From Pseudomonadota bacterium (GTDB lineage: Bacteria; Pseudomonadota; Gammaproteobacteria; Acidiferrobacterales; Sulfurifustaceae): a stretch of 31,178 nt of DNA. The translations under genes and the position numbers were made by a program. Positions within the stretch are counted from its first letter, which is position 1, and the number at the start of each line of letters is the position of its first letter. The notes beneath the pieces were generated by a model, which was not told the DNA's origin, made no database searches, and was given only the letters and a program-made list of their open reading frames with translations. The stretch covers positions 1,530,002-1,561,179 of the forward strand of contig CP070641.1 in the NCBI GenBank assembly GCA_020354085.1, given 5' to 3'. Below are positions 16,396 through 24,334 of the stretch, in pieces.

Positions 16396-17712
16396 ATGCG
16401 CGCGTCACAACCGGGCCACGAGTCGTTAGCCGCCTACCGGCACGGGATTCGCGCCAATCTCGCGCAGTTCGTGCATCAATTAATCCAGGTGTTTCTGGTT
16501 GGCCTCACGCTCGGAATGCTCCGGACCGTCGTGCCGGCGCTGGCGGAGAGCGAATTCGGCGTCCCGAAGGGCTCGTTCCTTCTGCTCATGGCGTTCGTGG
16601 TGGCCTTCGGTTTCGTGAAGGGCACGCTCAATTTCGTGGCCGGGCGCCTGTCGGAGCGGCTGGGACGCAAGACTGTACTTCTGCTCGGATGGGCATCGGC
16701 AGTGCCGATTCCGTTCATCATCCTGTACGCGCCCAGTTGGAACTGGATCGTCGCGGCGACCGTGCTGCTCGGCGTCAACCAGGGTTTCACCTGGTCGATG
16801 ACGCAGACTGCGAAGCTCGACATCACTCGCGCTGACCAGCGTGGCTTCACCATGGGGCTCAACGAGTTTTCTGGCTACGTCGGCGTGGCGGTTGCCGGAA
16901 TTGTCACCGGATATCTTGCGACCGCGCTTGGACCACGACAGGGGCTGTTCGTATTCGGCGCGATCGTCATCGTTTTGGCCATCGTGCTGACGGCATTGTG
17001 GGTCAGGGAAACGCTTGAGTGGGCGCGCGCCGAAGGGGCGCGCCATGCGGCCGGCGCGATCAAGGGCTCGATGCCGCGCTTTCCCGAGAACATCAGTGAC
17101 CGCCCCACCACGTGGGAGGTGTTTGCTCTCATGTCGTGGCGTGACCGGCGCATGTTCGCGTTCTCGCAGGCCGGGTTGGTCGAGAAGTTCGTTGACGCGT
17201 TAATCTGGGTGTTCTTTCCCGTATTTCTCTATCAACAGGGTTTGAGTCTCGCCGGGATAGGCTGGGTGGTGGGCGTTTATGGGTTCGTCTGGGGAGGATC
17301 GCAATTTCTCACCGGGAAGCTCTCGGACCATATCGGTCGCCAAAAACCCATTGTGTGGGGCATGTGGATATGCGGTGCCGGTGTGGCGCTCACGCTGCTC
17401 GGGTCGAGTGTCTGGTGGTTGTCGTTCGCCGCCGCTGTCACCGGTTTTGGCATGGCGCTCCTTTACCCGAATCTTTCTGCGGCCGTCGCCGACATCGCCC
17501 ATCCCAATTGGCGGGGGAGCGCCATTGGCATCTATCGGTTCTGGCGCGATCTCGGTTACGGCATCGGCGCGTTGTTGCTCGGTGCCGTCGCCCATTTTGG
17601 CGGGTCGCTCGCCAGCGGTTTCTGGTTCGTGGCGGTTGCCATGTTTCTGTCGGGACTCATCGTGCAGCTGGTGTGCGACGAGACACATCCGCGCCTCAAC
17701 CCGGCGCCGTAA
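16396..17712 (+). CDS. MFS transporter in the sulfide/persulfide cluster
   Basis: A 438-aa, 12-helix major facilitator protein. The ATG at 16396 follows GTG and is 19 bp after the preceding stop. The motif A loop GRLSERLGRKTV lies after helix 2 and a second copy (GKLSDHIGRQKPI) after helix 8. A long central cytoplasmic loop (about residues 215-250) separates the two halves. It is not an obvious NarK, sulfate or drug-efflux member. Location suggests movement of a sulfur compound (for example sulfite, thiosulfate or an organosulfur compound), but direction and substrate cannot be read from the sequence. Confidence 0.82.
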   Translation: MRASQPGHESLAAYRHGIRANLAQFVHQLIQVFLVGLTLGMLRTVVPALAESEFGVPKGSFLLLMAFVVAFGFVKGTLNFVAGRLSERLGRKTVLLLGWASAVPIPFIILYAPSWNWIVAATVLLGVNQGFTWSMTQTAKLDITRADQRGFTMGLNEFSGYVGVAVAGIVTGYLATALGPRQGLFVFGAIVIVLAIVLTALWVRETLEWARAEGARHAAGAIKGSMPRFPENISDRPTTWEVFALMSWRDRRMFAFSQAGLVEKFVDALIWVFFPVFLYQQGLSLAGIGWVVGVYGFVWGGSQFLTGKLSDHIGRQKPIVWGMWICGAGVALTLLGSSVWWLSFAAAVTGFGMALLYPNLSAAVADIAHPNWRGSAIGIYRFWRDLGYGIGALLLGAVAHFGGSLASGFWFVAVAMFLSGLIVQLVCDETHPRLNPAP

Positions 17713-17784
17713 GGAATCGGGAGTAGGCCGGACCCCCAGCGGAACGCGATTGCGCGGTACAAGCCTTAACTCGAGGAGGTCGTC

Positions 17785-18141
17785 ATGAAGCATCTCGTGG
17801 TCCTTAACGATCCCCCCTATGGCACGGAACGCTCCTACAACGGCCTGCGGTTGGCGCGGGAACTCCTGAAGGACCCCGCGAGGGGCAACGCGGTACGCGT
17901 CTTTCTGGTTGGCGATGCCGCGGCCTGCGCCAAGAGTGGCCAGAAGGTGCCGCAGGGTTACTACCACATCGAGTCGTTCCTCAAGATGATTGCGCACGCG
18001 GGCGGTGAGATCGGCGTATGTGCCACCTGCATGGATGCGCGCGGCATCACTGATGCAGAGCTGTCCCCTGGCACCCGGCGTAGCGCGCTCGCTGAGTGGG
18101 CGGAGTGGACCGTGTGGGCGGACAAGGTCATCGTTTTCTGA
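17785..18141 (+). CDS. DsrE-like sulfur-relay protein
   Basis: A 118-aa cytoplasmic protein with a strong ribosome site (GAGGAGG, six to seven bases before the ATG). It shows the DsrE/DsrF-like alternating fold with the opening strand HLVVLNDPPYG and a later strand VRVFLVGDAA. Cysteines are Cys48, Cys79 and Cys82. The motif GVCATCMDARG (Cys79, Cys82) sits at the position where DsrE proteins hold the sulfur-carrying cysteine. It probably carries persulfide sulfur between neighbouring enzymes. It lies 7 bp before the SQR-like gene, so the two are probably translated from one message. Confidence 0.85.
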   Translation: MKHLVVLNDPPYGTERSYNGLRLARELLKDPARGNAVRVFLVGDAAACAKSGQKVPQGYYHIESFLKMIAHAGGEIGVCATCMDARGITDAELSPGTRRSALAEWAEWTVWADKVIVF

Positions 18142-18148
18142 TCGACCG

Positions 18149-19300
18149 ATGGGCAAGACGGTACTGATACTCGGCGGCGGCATCGGCGGCGTGGTGGCCG
18201 CGAGCCGATTGCGACGCCTGCTCGCGCGAGAGCAGCGCGTCATTCTGGTCGAGCGCGAAGCCGACCATCTGTTTCAGCCATCGTTGTTGTGGCTGATGCT
18301 CGGTTGGCGTACGCCGGGTGAGATCACGCGGCCGATCGCGCGGCTCGCGCGCCGTGGCATCGAGATCGTGCGCGGCAATGTCGAACGCATCGATCCGGTG
18401 CGACGAACTGTGGTGGTTGGCGGCCGGGAACACAGTGCGGACTATCTGGTGATCGCGCTGGGCGCGGAGCTCGCGCCGCAAACGGTTCCCGGGCTCAGCG
18501 AGGCGGGCCACAACCTCTACGCTCTGGCCGGCGCCAGCGCGCTGCGCGACGCGCTTTCCGGATTCGATGCAGGGCGCGTGGCGGTGTTGGTGAGCAGCTT
18601 GCCGTTCAAGTGTCCGGCAGCGCCGTACGAGGCCGCGATGCTGCTGGAATACGGTATGCGCCAGCGTGGTGTGCGTGACAGCGTGCCGATCGACGTCTAT
18701 ACGCCTGAGCCCGGGCCGATGCCGGTCGCAGGACCGGAGGTCTCAAAGCAGGTGCGACAGATGGTCGAGAGCAAGGGCATCGGCGTGCACACAGAACATG
18801 CCGTGAAGAGTGTCGACCCGCAGGCGCGACGCATCGAGTTCACCAACGGCAAGATCGCAGATTTTGATCTTTTGGTGTATGTGCCGCCGCATCGCGCACC
18901 GCAGGTTGTGAAAGACGCCGGTCTCACCGGTGCGAGCGGATGGGTCGCCGCAGATCGCGCGACCTTGGCGACGAGTGCGCCGGCGGTATACGCCATCGGC
19001 GATGTGACCGGCATCCCGCTCGCGATCGGCAAGCCCTTACCCAAGGCCGGCGTGTTTGCGCACGGCGAGGCAGAAGTGGTGGCCGCCAATATCGCAGCGG
19101 AGATCAAGGGTGGCACCCCACGCGCACAGTTTGCCGGCAACGGCGAATGCTTTGTCGAAACCGGCGACGGCCGTGCTGGTTATGGCAGCGGCAATTTCTA
19201 CGCCGAGCCCGCGCCACAGGTCAGTCTCCGGTCGCCGTCGCGGTGGCTACATCTCGGCAAGCTGGCCTATGAAAAATTTTGGCTCTACCGCTGGTTCTAG
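18149..19300 (+). CDS. SQR/flavocytochrome-c-type FAD-dependent oxidoreductase
   Basis: A 383-aa flavoprotein. The ATG at 18149 gives the FAD-binding start TVLILGGGIGGVVAA directly at the N-terminus. A second FAD contact is APAVYAIGDVTG (about 278-288). The two cysteines that are redox-active in sulfide:quinone oxidoreductases appear conserved: Cys155 in PFKCPAAPYE and Cys334 in GECFVETG. The C-terminal end (WLHLGKLAYEKFWLYRWF) is amphipathic and suits peripheral membrane binding. Expected reaction: sulfide oxidised to sulfane sulfur with electrons to quinone. It is divergent from classical SQR, so another sulfur or NAD(P)H substrate is possible. It ends the cluster, and 66 bp separate it from a convergent gene. 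Confidence 0.85.
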   Translation: MGKTVLILGGGIGGVVAASRLRRLLAREQRVILVEREADHLFQPSLLWLMLGWRTPGEITRPIARLARRGIEIVRGNVERIDPVRRTVVVGGREHSADYLVIALGAELAPQTVPGLSEAGHNLYALAGASALRDALSGFDAGRVAVLVSSLPFKCPAAPYEAAMLLEYGMRQRGVRDSVPIDVYTPEPGPMPVAGPEVSKQVRQMVESKGIGVHTEHAVKSVDPQARRIEFTNGKIADFDLLVYVPPHRAPQVVKDAGLTGASGWVAADRATLATSAPAVYAIGDVTGIPLAIGKPLPKAGVFAHGEAEVVAANIAAEIKGGTPRAQFAGNGECFVETGDGRAGYGSGNFYAEPAPQVSLRSPSRWLHLGKLAYEKFWLYRWF

Positions 19301-19366
19301 CGCCGTCATCGCTGCCAGAGGTTTCTTGCCGAAACCGCCCGCGGCGTTTAGTGGCCCAAAATCTCG

Positions 19367-20917
19367 TCAGGCGCCGCGTAGTGCGGGATCGGCGGGCGAG
19401 CCTTTAAGCGGCTGGCCGCCGCGGGCCACGCAGTCGCGCGGGCTAACATTAAGAATACCCTTGCCCTTGCAGCTGTTCTGCCCCGGACAGCCGTTGAAGG
19501 CGGTGGCGCATTCGGTTTTGCCTTTGCAGGCATTGATGCCGTAACAGGCGATGTTGCCGACTTCGACCTTGGGCGCAAACGCCACAACCGATTCATGCAT
19601 ACCATAGAACGCGGCCGCAGCCGCGACGCTGAGCGCCGCGCCGCGCGTCAGTTGCTGGCCACGCGGACGCTCGCGTGCTGCCACCGAACGGATCATGTCC
19701 TTCAGGCATTGATCGACCTGCAGAGGTAATAGCAGCGACCAGATACCGGCCGCCACCAATGCGGTGATGCCGACATAGAGCAGCTCCAGCGGCAGTGGAT
19801 AAACACCGGTAACGATCAACCATAAGACTATGGAAGCAGTGAGCGATGCTGCCGCGCCAAGCCAGAACGGCGTGAGATTCGCGCGCCGTCGGCTTTCGCG
19901 ATAGATGCCCCAAGTGGTCGCGGCGACGAATGCGACAAATAGCGGAAACATGAAGGCGTGCGTGGCGAAGGCCGCGACCCCCACGGCACCAAACGCGGCA
20001 AGTAGTAGTGGGGCGCCCATGCACACACCGGCCGCGACCCCGGCGCCGGCAATGCCCAGGAGATATTGGCTGGCAGTCGCGAAGCGCCGCCGCCAAGATG
20101 ACCGCTCGTCGATCACGCGCTGCAACGCCTCGCCGGCCGGCTTTGTTGCACTCAACACTACGCTATGTGCGCCGAACAGGCCCGCGACCTCGCGGGTCTG
20201 ATCGCTGTTGGCGCCGTCGAAGTACTCGAGCTGGTCGATCACGTCGACGTCGTGGAAACCGGCGGCACGAAACATTTCGAGATAGCGTTCAATCGACACC
20301 GCACCCACCACGCACTCCGCCCACAGCGCCGGGTCATTGCGGAAACGCTGCGCCACCGGTGTGCGCAGCGCGATATCCGCGATCTGTATCCGACCGCCTG
20401 GTCGCAGCACGCGAAAGATTTCGGCGATTGCGCGCGCCTTGTCGGGCACCAGGTTAAGCACGCCGTTACTGGTGACCACATCCACCGATGCATCTTCCAG
20501 CGGAATGGACTCGGCATCGCCCGATAGGACTTCGATATTATTAATCTGATGGCGATCGAGTACGCCCTGTAGTTTGCTTCGCATCGCTTGCGTCAAATCC
20601 AGCGCATAGACCTTGCCACGGTTACCGACCAGGCGCTGCGCAATTAAGGTGTCGGTGCCGGATCCGGAACCGATGTCGAGCACGACATTACCCGTCTTGA
20701 TGGCATTCGCCGCGAACGGATTGCCTACGCCCGCAAATGACTCCAACGCTTCGCTTTGCACGTTGTCCAGCTGGGCGCTCGGATAGCGTACGAACTCACA
20801 AGCCTTGCGGCCGGTCGGAAAATGAAACTCCTGTTGCGGTGCGTTCGCGACCTCGGTGTACATCTGCTGTACTGCGCCGAGAATGTGCTCGCGTTTGTTG
20901 CTGGTGATGGCGACCAT
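19367..20917 (-). CDS. ArsM-like methyltransferase fused to MerC-like membrane domain and bufferin A2-like Cys-rich tail
   Basis: A 516-aa three-part protein. The start is the ATG at 20915-20917 with GGAG upstream; the open frame continues back over the anti-sigma gene but has no ribosome site there. Residues about 10-255 are an ArsM-like class I SAM methyltransferase (SAM loop DIGSGSGTD at 81-89, SNGVLNLVPDK, LRPGGR). Of the three ArsM cysteines only the one in ECVVGAV (Cys202) is visible. Residues about 283-400 hold four hydrophobic helices with Cys299 in GVCMGAP, resembling MerC-type metal carriers. A fifth helix (about 427-447) leads to a tail with Cys458, 464, 470, 477, 483 and 496, spaced as in bufferin A2 copper-binding peptides (CYGINACKG, then GQNSCKGKG). 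No MNIO (DUF692) modification enzyme is in the window. It is the third gene of a sigma/anti-sigma operon. Substrate unknown; metal(loid) or thiol methylation coupled to metal binding is inferred. Confidence 0.82.
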   Translation of the reverse strand: MVAITSNKREHILGAVQQMYTEVANAPQQEFHFPTGRKACEFVRYPSAQLDNVQSEALESFAGVGNPFAANAIKTGNVVLDIGSGSGTDTLIAQRLVGNRGKVYALDLTQAMRSKLQGVLDRHQINNIEVLSGDAESIPLEDASVDVVTSNGVLNLVPDKARAIAEIFRVLRPGGRIQIADIALRTPVAQRFRNDPALWAECVVGAVSIERYLEMFRAAGFHDVDVIDQLEYFDGANSDQTREVAGLFGAHSVVLSATKPAGEALQRVIDERSSWRRRFATASQYLLGIAGAGVAAGVCMGAPLLLAAFGAVGVAAFATHAFMFPLFVAFVAATTWGIYRESRRRANLTPFWLGAAASLTASIVLWLIVTGVYPLPLELLYVGITALVAAGIWSLLLPLQVDQCLKDMIRSVAARERPRGQQLTRGAALSVAAAAAFYGMHESVVAFAPKVEVGNIACYGINACKGKTECATAFNGCPGQNSCKGKGILNVSPRDCVARGGQPLKGSPADPALRGA

Positions 20918-20945
20918 AGATGCTCCGTGAAATTTTCGTTTTGCG

Positions 20946-21188
20946 CTAGAACCTCTCGGTGATCTTCTTGATGCGTTCACGCAGGGGATCCGGGGCGCTC
21001 GCGGGATCGGCGCCCTTGATCATGCCGCGCAGACGCTTATCGAACTCCATGCGCGAGAAGCACGACCGGCAGCTATGCAAATGCGCCTCGACGGCGGCAT
21101 GGTCGGATGCGCCGAGCTCCTTGTCGAGATACTCGAACAGCTTGCGTACTGCTTCGTCACAGTTGATCTTGCGGGGTTCGTCGCTCAT
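20946..21188 (-). CDS. Zinc-finger anti-sigma factor
   Basis: An 80-aa soluble protein with an N-terminal Cys (INCDEAVRKLFEYLDKELG) and the zf-HC2/ZAS signature HLHSCRSC, where His and two Cys bind zinc. Such proteins hold an ECF sigma factor inactive until metal or thiol stress releases it. It has no membrane helix, so it should sense a cytoplasmic signal. The start ATG at 21186-21188 overlaps the sigma stop codon as ATGA and has GAGAGGA upstream, giving translational coupling. The gene for the methyltransferase fusion begins 28 bp after its stop. Confidence 0.9.
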   Translation of the reverse strand: MSDEPRKINCDEAVRKLFEYLDKELGASDHAAVEAHLHSCRSCFSRMEFDKRLRGMIKGADPASAPDPLRERIKKITERF

Positions 21189-21829
21189 ACATCCTCTCTT
21201 GCTGGTTGCTCCACCAGCCCTTTGTCCAACGCGTGCTGCCACAGCGATTTTTGCAGTTGGCTGCGCGCTCGCGCTAGGCGCGAACGCACGGTACCCACTG
21301 GCACGTCCAATACTCGGGCGATCTCTTGGTACTTCATGCCCTCCACATCGGCGAGTACAATGACGACGCGAAAACCGTCGGGCAGGGCATCGAGGGCGGC
21401 TTCGATGTCCTCTTGCAGCAAGTTATCGAGGAACTGCTGCTCGGGATTTCCCCACCACAACAGAATCGGTTGGTGGAGGCGCTCGAAGATCGAGAACGGC
21501 TGCTAGTCGTCCCCTGGTTCCTCGACATACTCCTCATGCGGGGTGCGGTTGACCGTCTTGCGCCGCTCGCTAATGAAATGATTGGTCATAATCCGCAGAA
21601 TCCACGGCCCGATGCGCGAGGGATCTTCCAGGCTGTCGATACAGGTCCAGTCGCGCGTCACAGTGTCGGCCACCAGGTCCTCGGCGTCGTGCGGATTGCG
21701 CGTCAAGCGCAGCGCGGCGCCATAGAGTTGGCCGAGATGCGCCTCGACATGCTCAGAAAAAAGCTCACGCGGTGAGGGCGGTGGGCTCATGAGTCGCGCA
21801 ATTGCCGTTGGGGTAGTGGGTTCGATCAT
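21185..21829 (-). pseudogene. ECF-type sigma factor interrupted by an in-frame TAG
   Basis: Two open stretches lie in the same frame and together make a complete ECF sigma factor of 215 codons. The first (21829 to 21503) holds sigma region 2 (LYGAALRLTRNPHDAEDLVADT, split here only by this quote's limit; then WILRIMTNHFISERRK). The second (from 21502) holds region 4 (EAALDALPDGFRVVIVLADV, then YQEIARVLDVPVGTVRSR). They are separated by one TAG at 21503-21505, codon 109. Translation continues without a frame change through QPFSIFERLHQPILLWWGN, a linker typical of this sigma subgroup. So a single base change, or a sequencing error, breaks an otherwise intact gene. Restart at a TTG (21460) would give only region 4. 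It is co-operonic with the anti-sigma gene and would autoregulate through the GGAAC promoter at 21950-21923. Confidence 0.85.
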
Positions 21830-21922
21830 ACGATAGTTGCGCGCGATTCCCGCGCCTTGCCCGGATCCCCGGGCGGCGCGGCGATCGACGCTAGAAGGCC
21901 TAATTCAGGGCTCATGGTCTGC

Positions 21923-21950
21923 ATGACGCTTTGACGCGCAAAAAGGTTCC
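21923..21950 (-). promoter_or_regulatory. ECF-type promoter of the sigma/anti-sigma operon
   Basis: Reading the minus strand, GGAAC (21950-21946) is followed after 17 bp by CGTCAT (21928-21923). This is the classic ECF layout (GGAAC -35, CGTC -10). It lies about 95 bp before the sigma start codon and suggests autoregulation. The divergent promoter at 21991 has the same spacing. Confidence 0.7.
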
Positions 21951-21990
21951 CGCCCCTGGTATCGCGAAAAAAGCCCCTATCGGGACCCGC

Positions 21991-22018
21991 GGAACTTTCG
22001 CGCCAGTGCTTGCGTCTT
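21991..22018 (+). promoter_or_regulatory. ECF-type promoter of the divergent methyltransferase gene
   Basis: GGAACTT begins at 21991, and CGTCTT stands at 22013-22018, 17 bp after GGAAC. The match to RpoE-like ECF promoters is very good. It lies 60 bp before the methyltransferase start codon and matches the divergent promoter in both hexamers and spacing. The sigma factor encoded next door is the obvious user. Confidence 0.75.
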
Positions 22019-22078
22019 GCCTGCTAAGGATGAGCCAAATCCGTCGAATTTCCCGAAACCGAACTAGGAGACACCACC

Positions 22079-22888
22079 ATGGCCGCCACTTGCCCGATCA
22101 ACTTCGACGTCGAATCCCTGCGCGCGCAGGTGCAAGCGGAATACGACCGCGTGGCGCGCGAGCCGCACGGCGATTTTCACTTTCACCGCGGCGCGGACTA
22201 CGCGCATGAGTACCTTTACTACACGCGCGAGGACCTGAACCGTGTTCCAACGCTCGCCAGCGATCGCTTCGCCGGTGTCGGCAATCCCCACCGCATCGGC
22301 CCACTGTATCCCGGCGAAGTTGTGCTCGATCACGCCTGCGGAGCTGGCATGGATGTGATCATCGCGGCGCACCGCGTCGGGCCGACGGGAAAAGTCATCG
22401 GCGTGGACATGACGCCGACCATGCGCGATTGCGCCCTCGAGGCCGCGCGCGAGGCAGGCGTTGCCGGCCGCGTTGACGTGCGCGCTGGTTTCTACGAGGA
22501 GCTACCGGTTGCGGACGACAGCGTGGATGTGGTGATCTCGAACGGGGTCATCAATCTCGCGCCCGACAAGAACCGCGTATTCCGTGAAATTCATCGTGTG
22601 TTGCGTCCCGGCGGCCGCCTGTTGATGGCCGACGTCGTGGTGGCGCGTGAACTCAAGCTCGAAGCGCGCAGCAACCCGGACATCTGGGCTGCTTGCATCG
22701 GCGGTGCGCTGCCGGAGTGGGAGCTGCCGGAGCTGGCCGCCGCCGCGGGATTCAGGAACGGTCGCGTCACGGAGCACTTCGAGTGCTTCCGCAACACCTC
22801 CGCGGAGCGCAAGGTCTCAAAGGACCTGCGCGTGCACGGTGTGAACTTCTTCGCCAACAAGCAATACGAGATTTACTACAGCCCCTAG
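22079..22888 (+). CDS. ArsM-like SAM-dependent methyltransferase
   Basis: A 269-aa soluble class I methyltransferase with an excellent ribosome site (AGGAGA 10 bases before the ATG). SAM loop is DHACGAGMD (84-92); acidic residue Asp110 in VIGVDMT; later motifs ISNGVINLAPDK and LRPGGR. The layout is that of ArsM-type enzymes. However, the first conserved cysteine position reads FAGVGNP and the second SNGVIN; only Cys206 in AACIGGAL remains. Arsenite methylation by the usual three-thiol mechanism is therefore doubtful. It shares the motif FHFHRG (33-38) with the gene at 30731 and a related FHFPTG with the fusion protein at 19367. It is driven by an ECF-type promoter. Substrate unknown. Confidence 0.85.
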   Translation: MAATCPINFDVESLRAQVQAEYDRVAREPHGDFHFHRGADYAHEYLYYTREDLNRVPTLASDRFAGVGNPHRIGPLYPGEVVLDHACGAGMDVIIAAHRVGPTGKVIGVDMTPTMRDCALEAAREAGVAGRVDVRAGFYEELPVADDSVDVVISNGVINLAPDKNRVFREIHRVLRPGGRLLMADVVVARELKLEARSNPDIWAACIGGALPEWELPELAAAAGFRNGRVTEHFECFRNTSAERKVSKDLRVHGVNFFANKQYEIYYSP

Positions 22889-22898
22889 TGGAGTCGAT

Positions 22899-22928
22899 GG
22901 GCCGGGGCGGCTTGCACGGCCTCGGCCC
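22899..22928 (+). terminator. GC-rich hairpin after the methyltransferase gene
   Basis: GGGCCGGGGC (22899-22908) pairs with GCCTCGGCCC (22919-22928), with one G-T wobble and a 10-nt loop, 11 bp after the stop codon. There is no T-run, so termination would be weak or Rho-assisted. Confidence 0.4.
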
Positions 22929-22938
22929 GTCGCGTCAC

Positions 22939-23139
22939 TTACGAGGCGTGCAGACTGTTACCACCAATCGAACGGGGTATTGCAGAATCAATTATTGAAC
23001 CCAATTGGCAGATGGATTTTGACATCTCGAGCATTTGCCGACACAGCTCGCGCGAGCTAACAAACAATAGATCGTCCCGTGCAAGGGTGGGCGTAAAAGG
23101 CACACCAACGCATGCCAAGACAAGAGTGAGGCGTTTCAT
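22939..23139 (-). CDS. Possible small exported protein
   Basis: A possible 66-aa protein starting at the ATG at 23137-23139. The N-terminus MKRLTLVLACVGVPFTPTLA looks like a Sec signal peptide with cleavage after TLA. The remainder is short, with Cys in ELCRQML and SICQLG. The ribosome site is poor (AAGGA is about 15 bases upstream). It lies 61 bp after the AraC-family gene on the same strand. I do not recognise a family, and it could be a chance frame. Confidence 0.35.
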   Translation of the reverse strand: MKRLTLVLACVGVPFTPTLARDDLLFVSSRELCRQMLEMSKSICQLGSIIDSAIPRSIGGNSLHAS

Positions 23140-23200
23140 GCTTCCGGTTTCAACGTCCTTTGACAAGGTGGCGCGTGGCGCCCAGGATCGAGGATCGACG

Positions 23201-24238
23201 TCACGCGCTGCCGGTTTGTAGCGCTTTGCGCAGGGACCCAAAGCGCTTGCGGTACTGCGCGGGTGTGAGGCCGACCTTGCGGCGGAACAGGCGGCTCAAG
23301 AACGCCGCATCCTCGTAGCCCACTTCATGGGCGATGGTTTCAATCGGCGCATCGCCCGCCTCCAACATCTGTTTGGCTTCCTCGATGCGCAGGGCGTGCA
23401 CATATTCCAGCGGCGGCATGCCGGTAGCCTGCTGGAAGCGGCGCTTGAAGGAGCGCTCGGCTAATCCAGAAAGCCGCACCAGCCCCGTGACCGGATTAGG
23501 CTCGTTGTAGTGCTCGGCGATCCACGTCTGGCAGCGAGCGATGACGGCGTCCTCCACCTGGCGAGTCCGGGATAGGCTGGCGAACGGCTGCTGGCCGATG
23601 GCGTGCCAGTCGATGAGGCTCAGGCGCGCCACGTGCATGGCCTGCTCCACGCCCACGGTGCGCGCGATGAGATAGAGCGTGAGGTCGAGCCAGGTAGTGC
23701 CGCCGCCGGCCATGACCAGCCGCTGGCCTTCACCACTGATTACCAGCGCGCGTTGTTCGCGCACCTTTACCCTTGGATGGCGCTCGGCCAGCACCGGGCA
23801 CCATGCCCAGTGGGTGGTGGCATCGAGCCCGTCGAGCAAGCCGGCCTCGGCAAACAACATGGCGCCCGAGCAGGCGCTGGCTAGGATGGCGCCCTGTTCG
23901 TAGCGCTGCTTCAGCCAACTGATTTCGGCGTGGAAGCGTTCGGCAAGCTCGGCCTCGGGCGGCAGGTTCACTTCCGGCACGCAGACGATATTCACCGGCG
24001 GGCAACCGGCGAGCGATGCCGTGGCCCGTACCTTCACGCCATTACCCACTTCGACTTCGCCGGCCTGCGCGGCAACGATTTGCACCTGCATGCGTGGCAA
24101 ACCGGGCTTTCCCTCCATGATTGCGCCCCAGTCGCGACCCACCGACACCAGCAGGTCGTACATACCGTAGATCACCGAGGCGGTGGTCTCGGGGAACACC
24201 AGGAGCGCGACAGTGACAGGCGGTTTGGGAGTTTCCAT
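23201..24238 (-). CDS. GlxA-type transcriptional regulator (DJ-1/PfpI domain plus AraC HTH)
   Basis: A 345-aa regulator. Residues about 8-200 form a DJ-1/PfpI-like ligand domain (VALLVFPETTASVIYGMYDL; ILASACSGAMLFAEAGLLDG with the nucleophile-position Cys in SACSGA). Residues about 240-340 form the AraC DNA-binding domain with two helix-turn-helices (GLAERSFKRRFQQATG; IAHEVGYEDAAFLSRLFRR). It is divergent from the homocysteine S-methyltransferase-family gene with 96 bp between starts, so it probably controls that gene. GlxA-group regulators often respond to amines, betaines or amino acids; the ligand here is unknown. Confidence 0.9.
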   Translation of the reverse strand: METPKPPVTVALLVFPETTASVIYGMYDLLVSVGRDWGAIMEGKPGLPRMQVQIVAAQAGEVEVGNGVKVRATASLAGCPPVNIVCVPEVNLPPEAELAERFHAEISWLKQRYEQGAILASACSGAMLFAEAGLLDGLDATTHWAWCPVLAERHPRVKVREQRALVISGEGQRLVMAGGGTTWLDLTLYLIARTVGVEQAMHVARLSLIDWHAIGQQPFASLSRTRQVEDAVIARCQTWIAEHYNEPNPVTGLVRLSGLAERSFKRRFQQATGMPPLEYVHALRIEEAKQMLEAGDAPIETIAHEVGYEDAAFLSRLFRRKVGLTPAQYRKRFGSLRKALQTGSA

Positions 24239-24334
24239 GGCCGATTTGTCTGGTTGGTGGCACGTCCGGCTTTAGTTCTGCTCTCGGCCCGGGCGTACCG
24301 TGCGGCCCATCAATCATCGAACAGGAGTGCAACC

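Noticed and set aside
23930..24334. Upstream extension of the S-methyltransferase frame over the AraC-family gene
   Set aside because: It is antisense to a well-supported regulator; AGGAG before the ATG at 24335 fixes the start.
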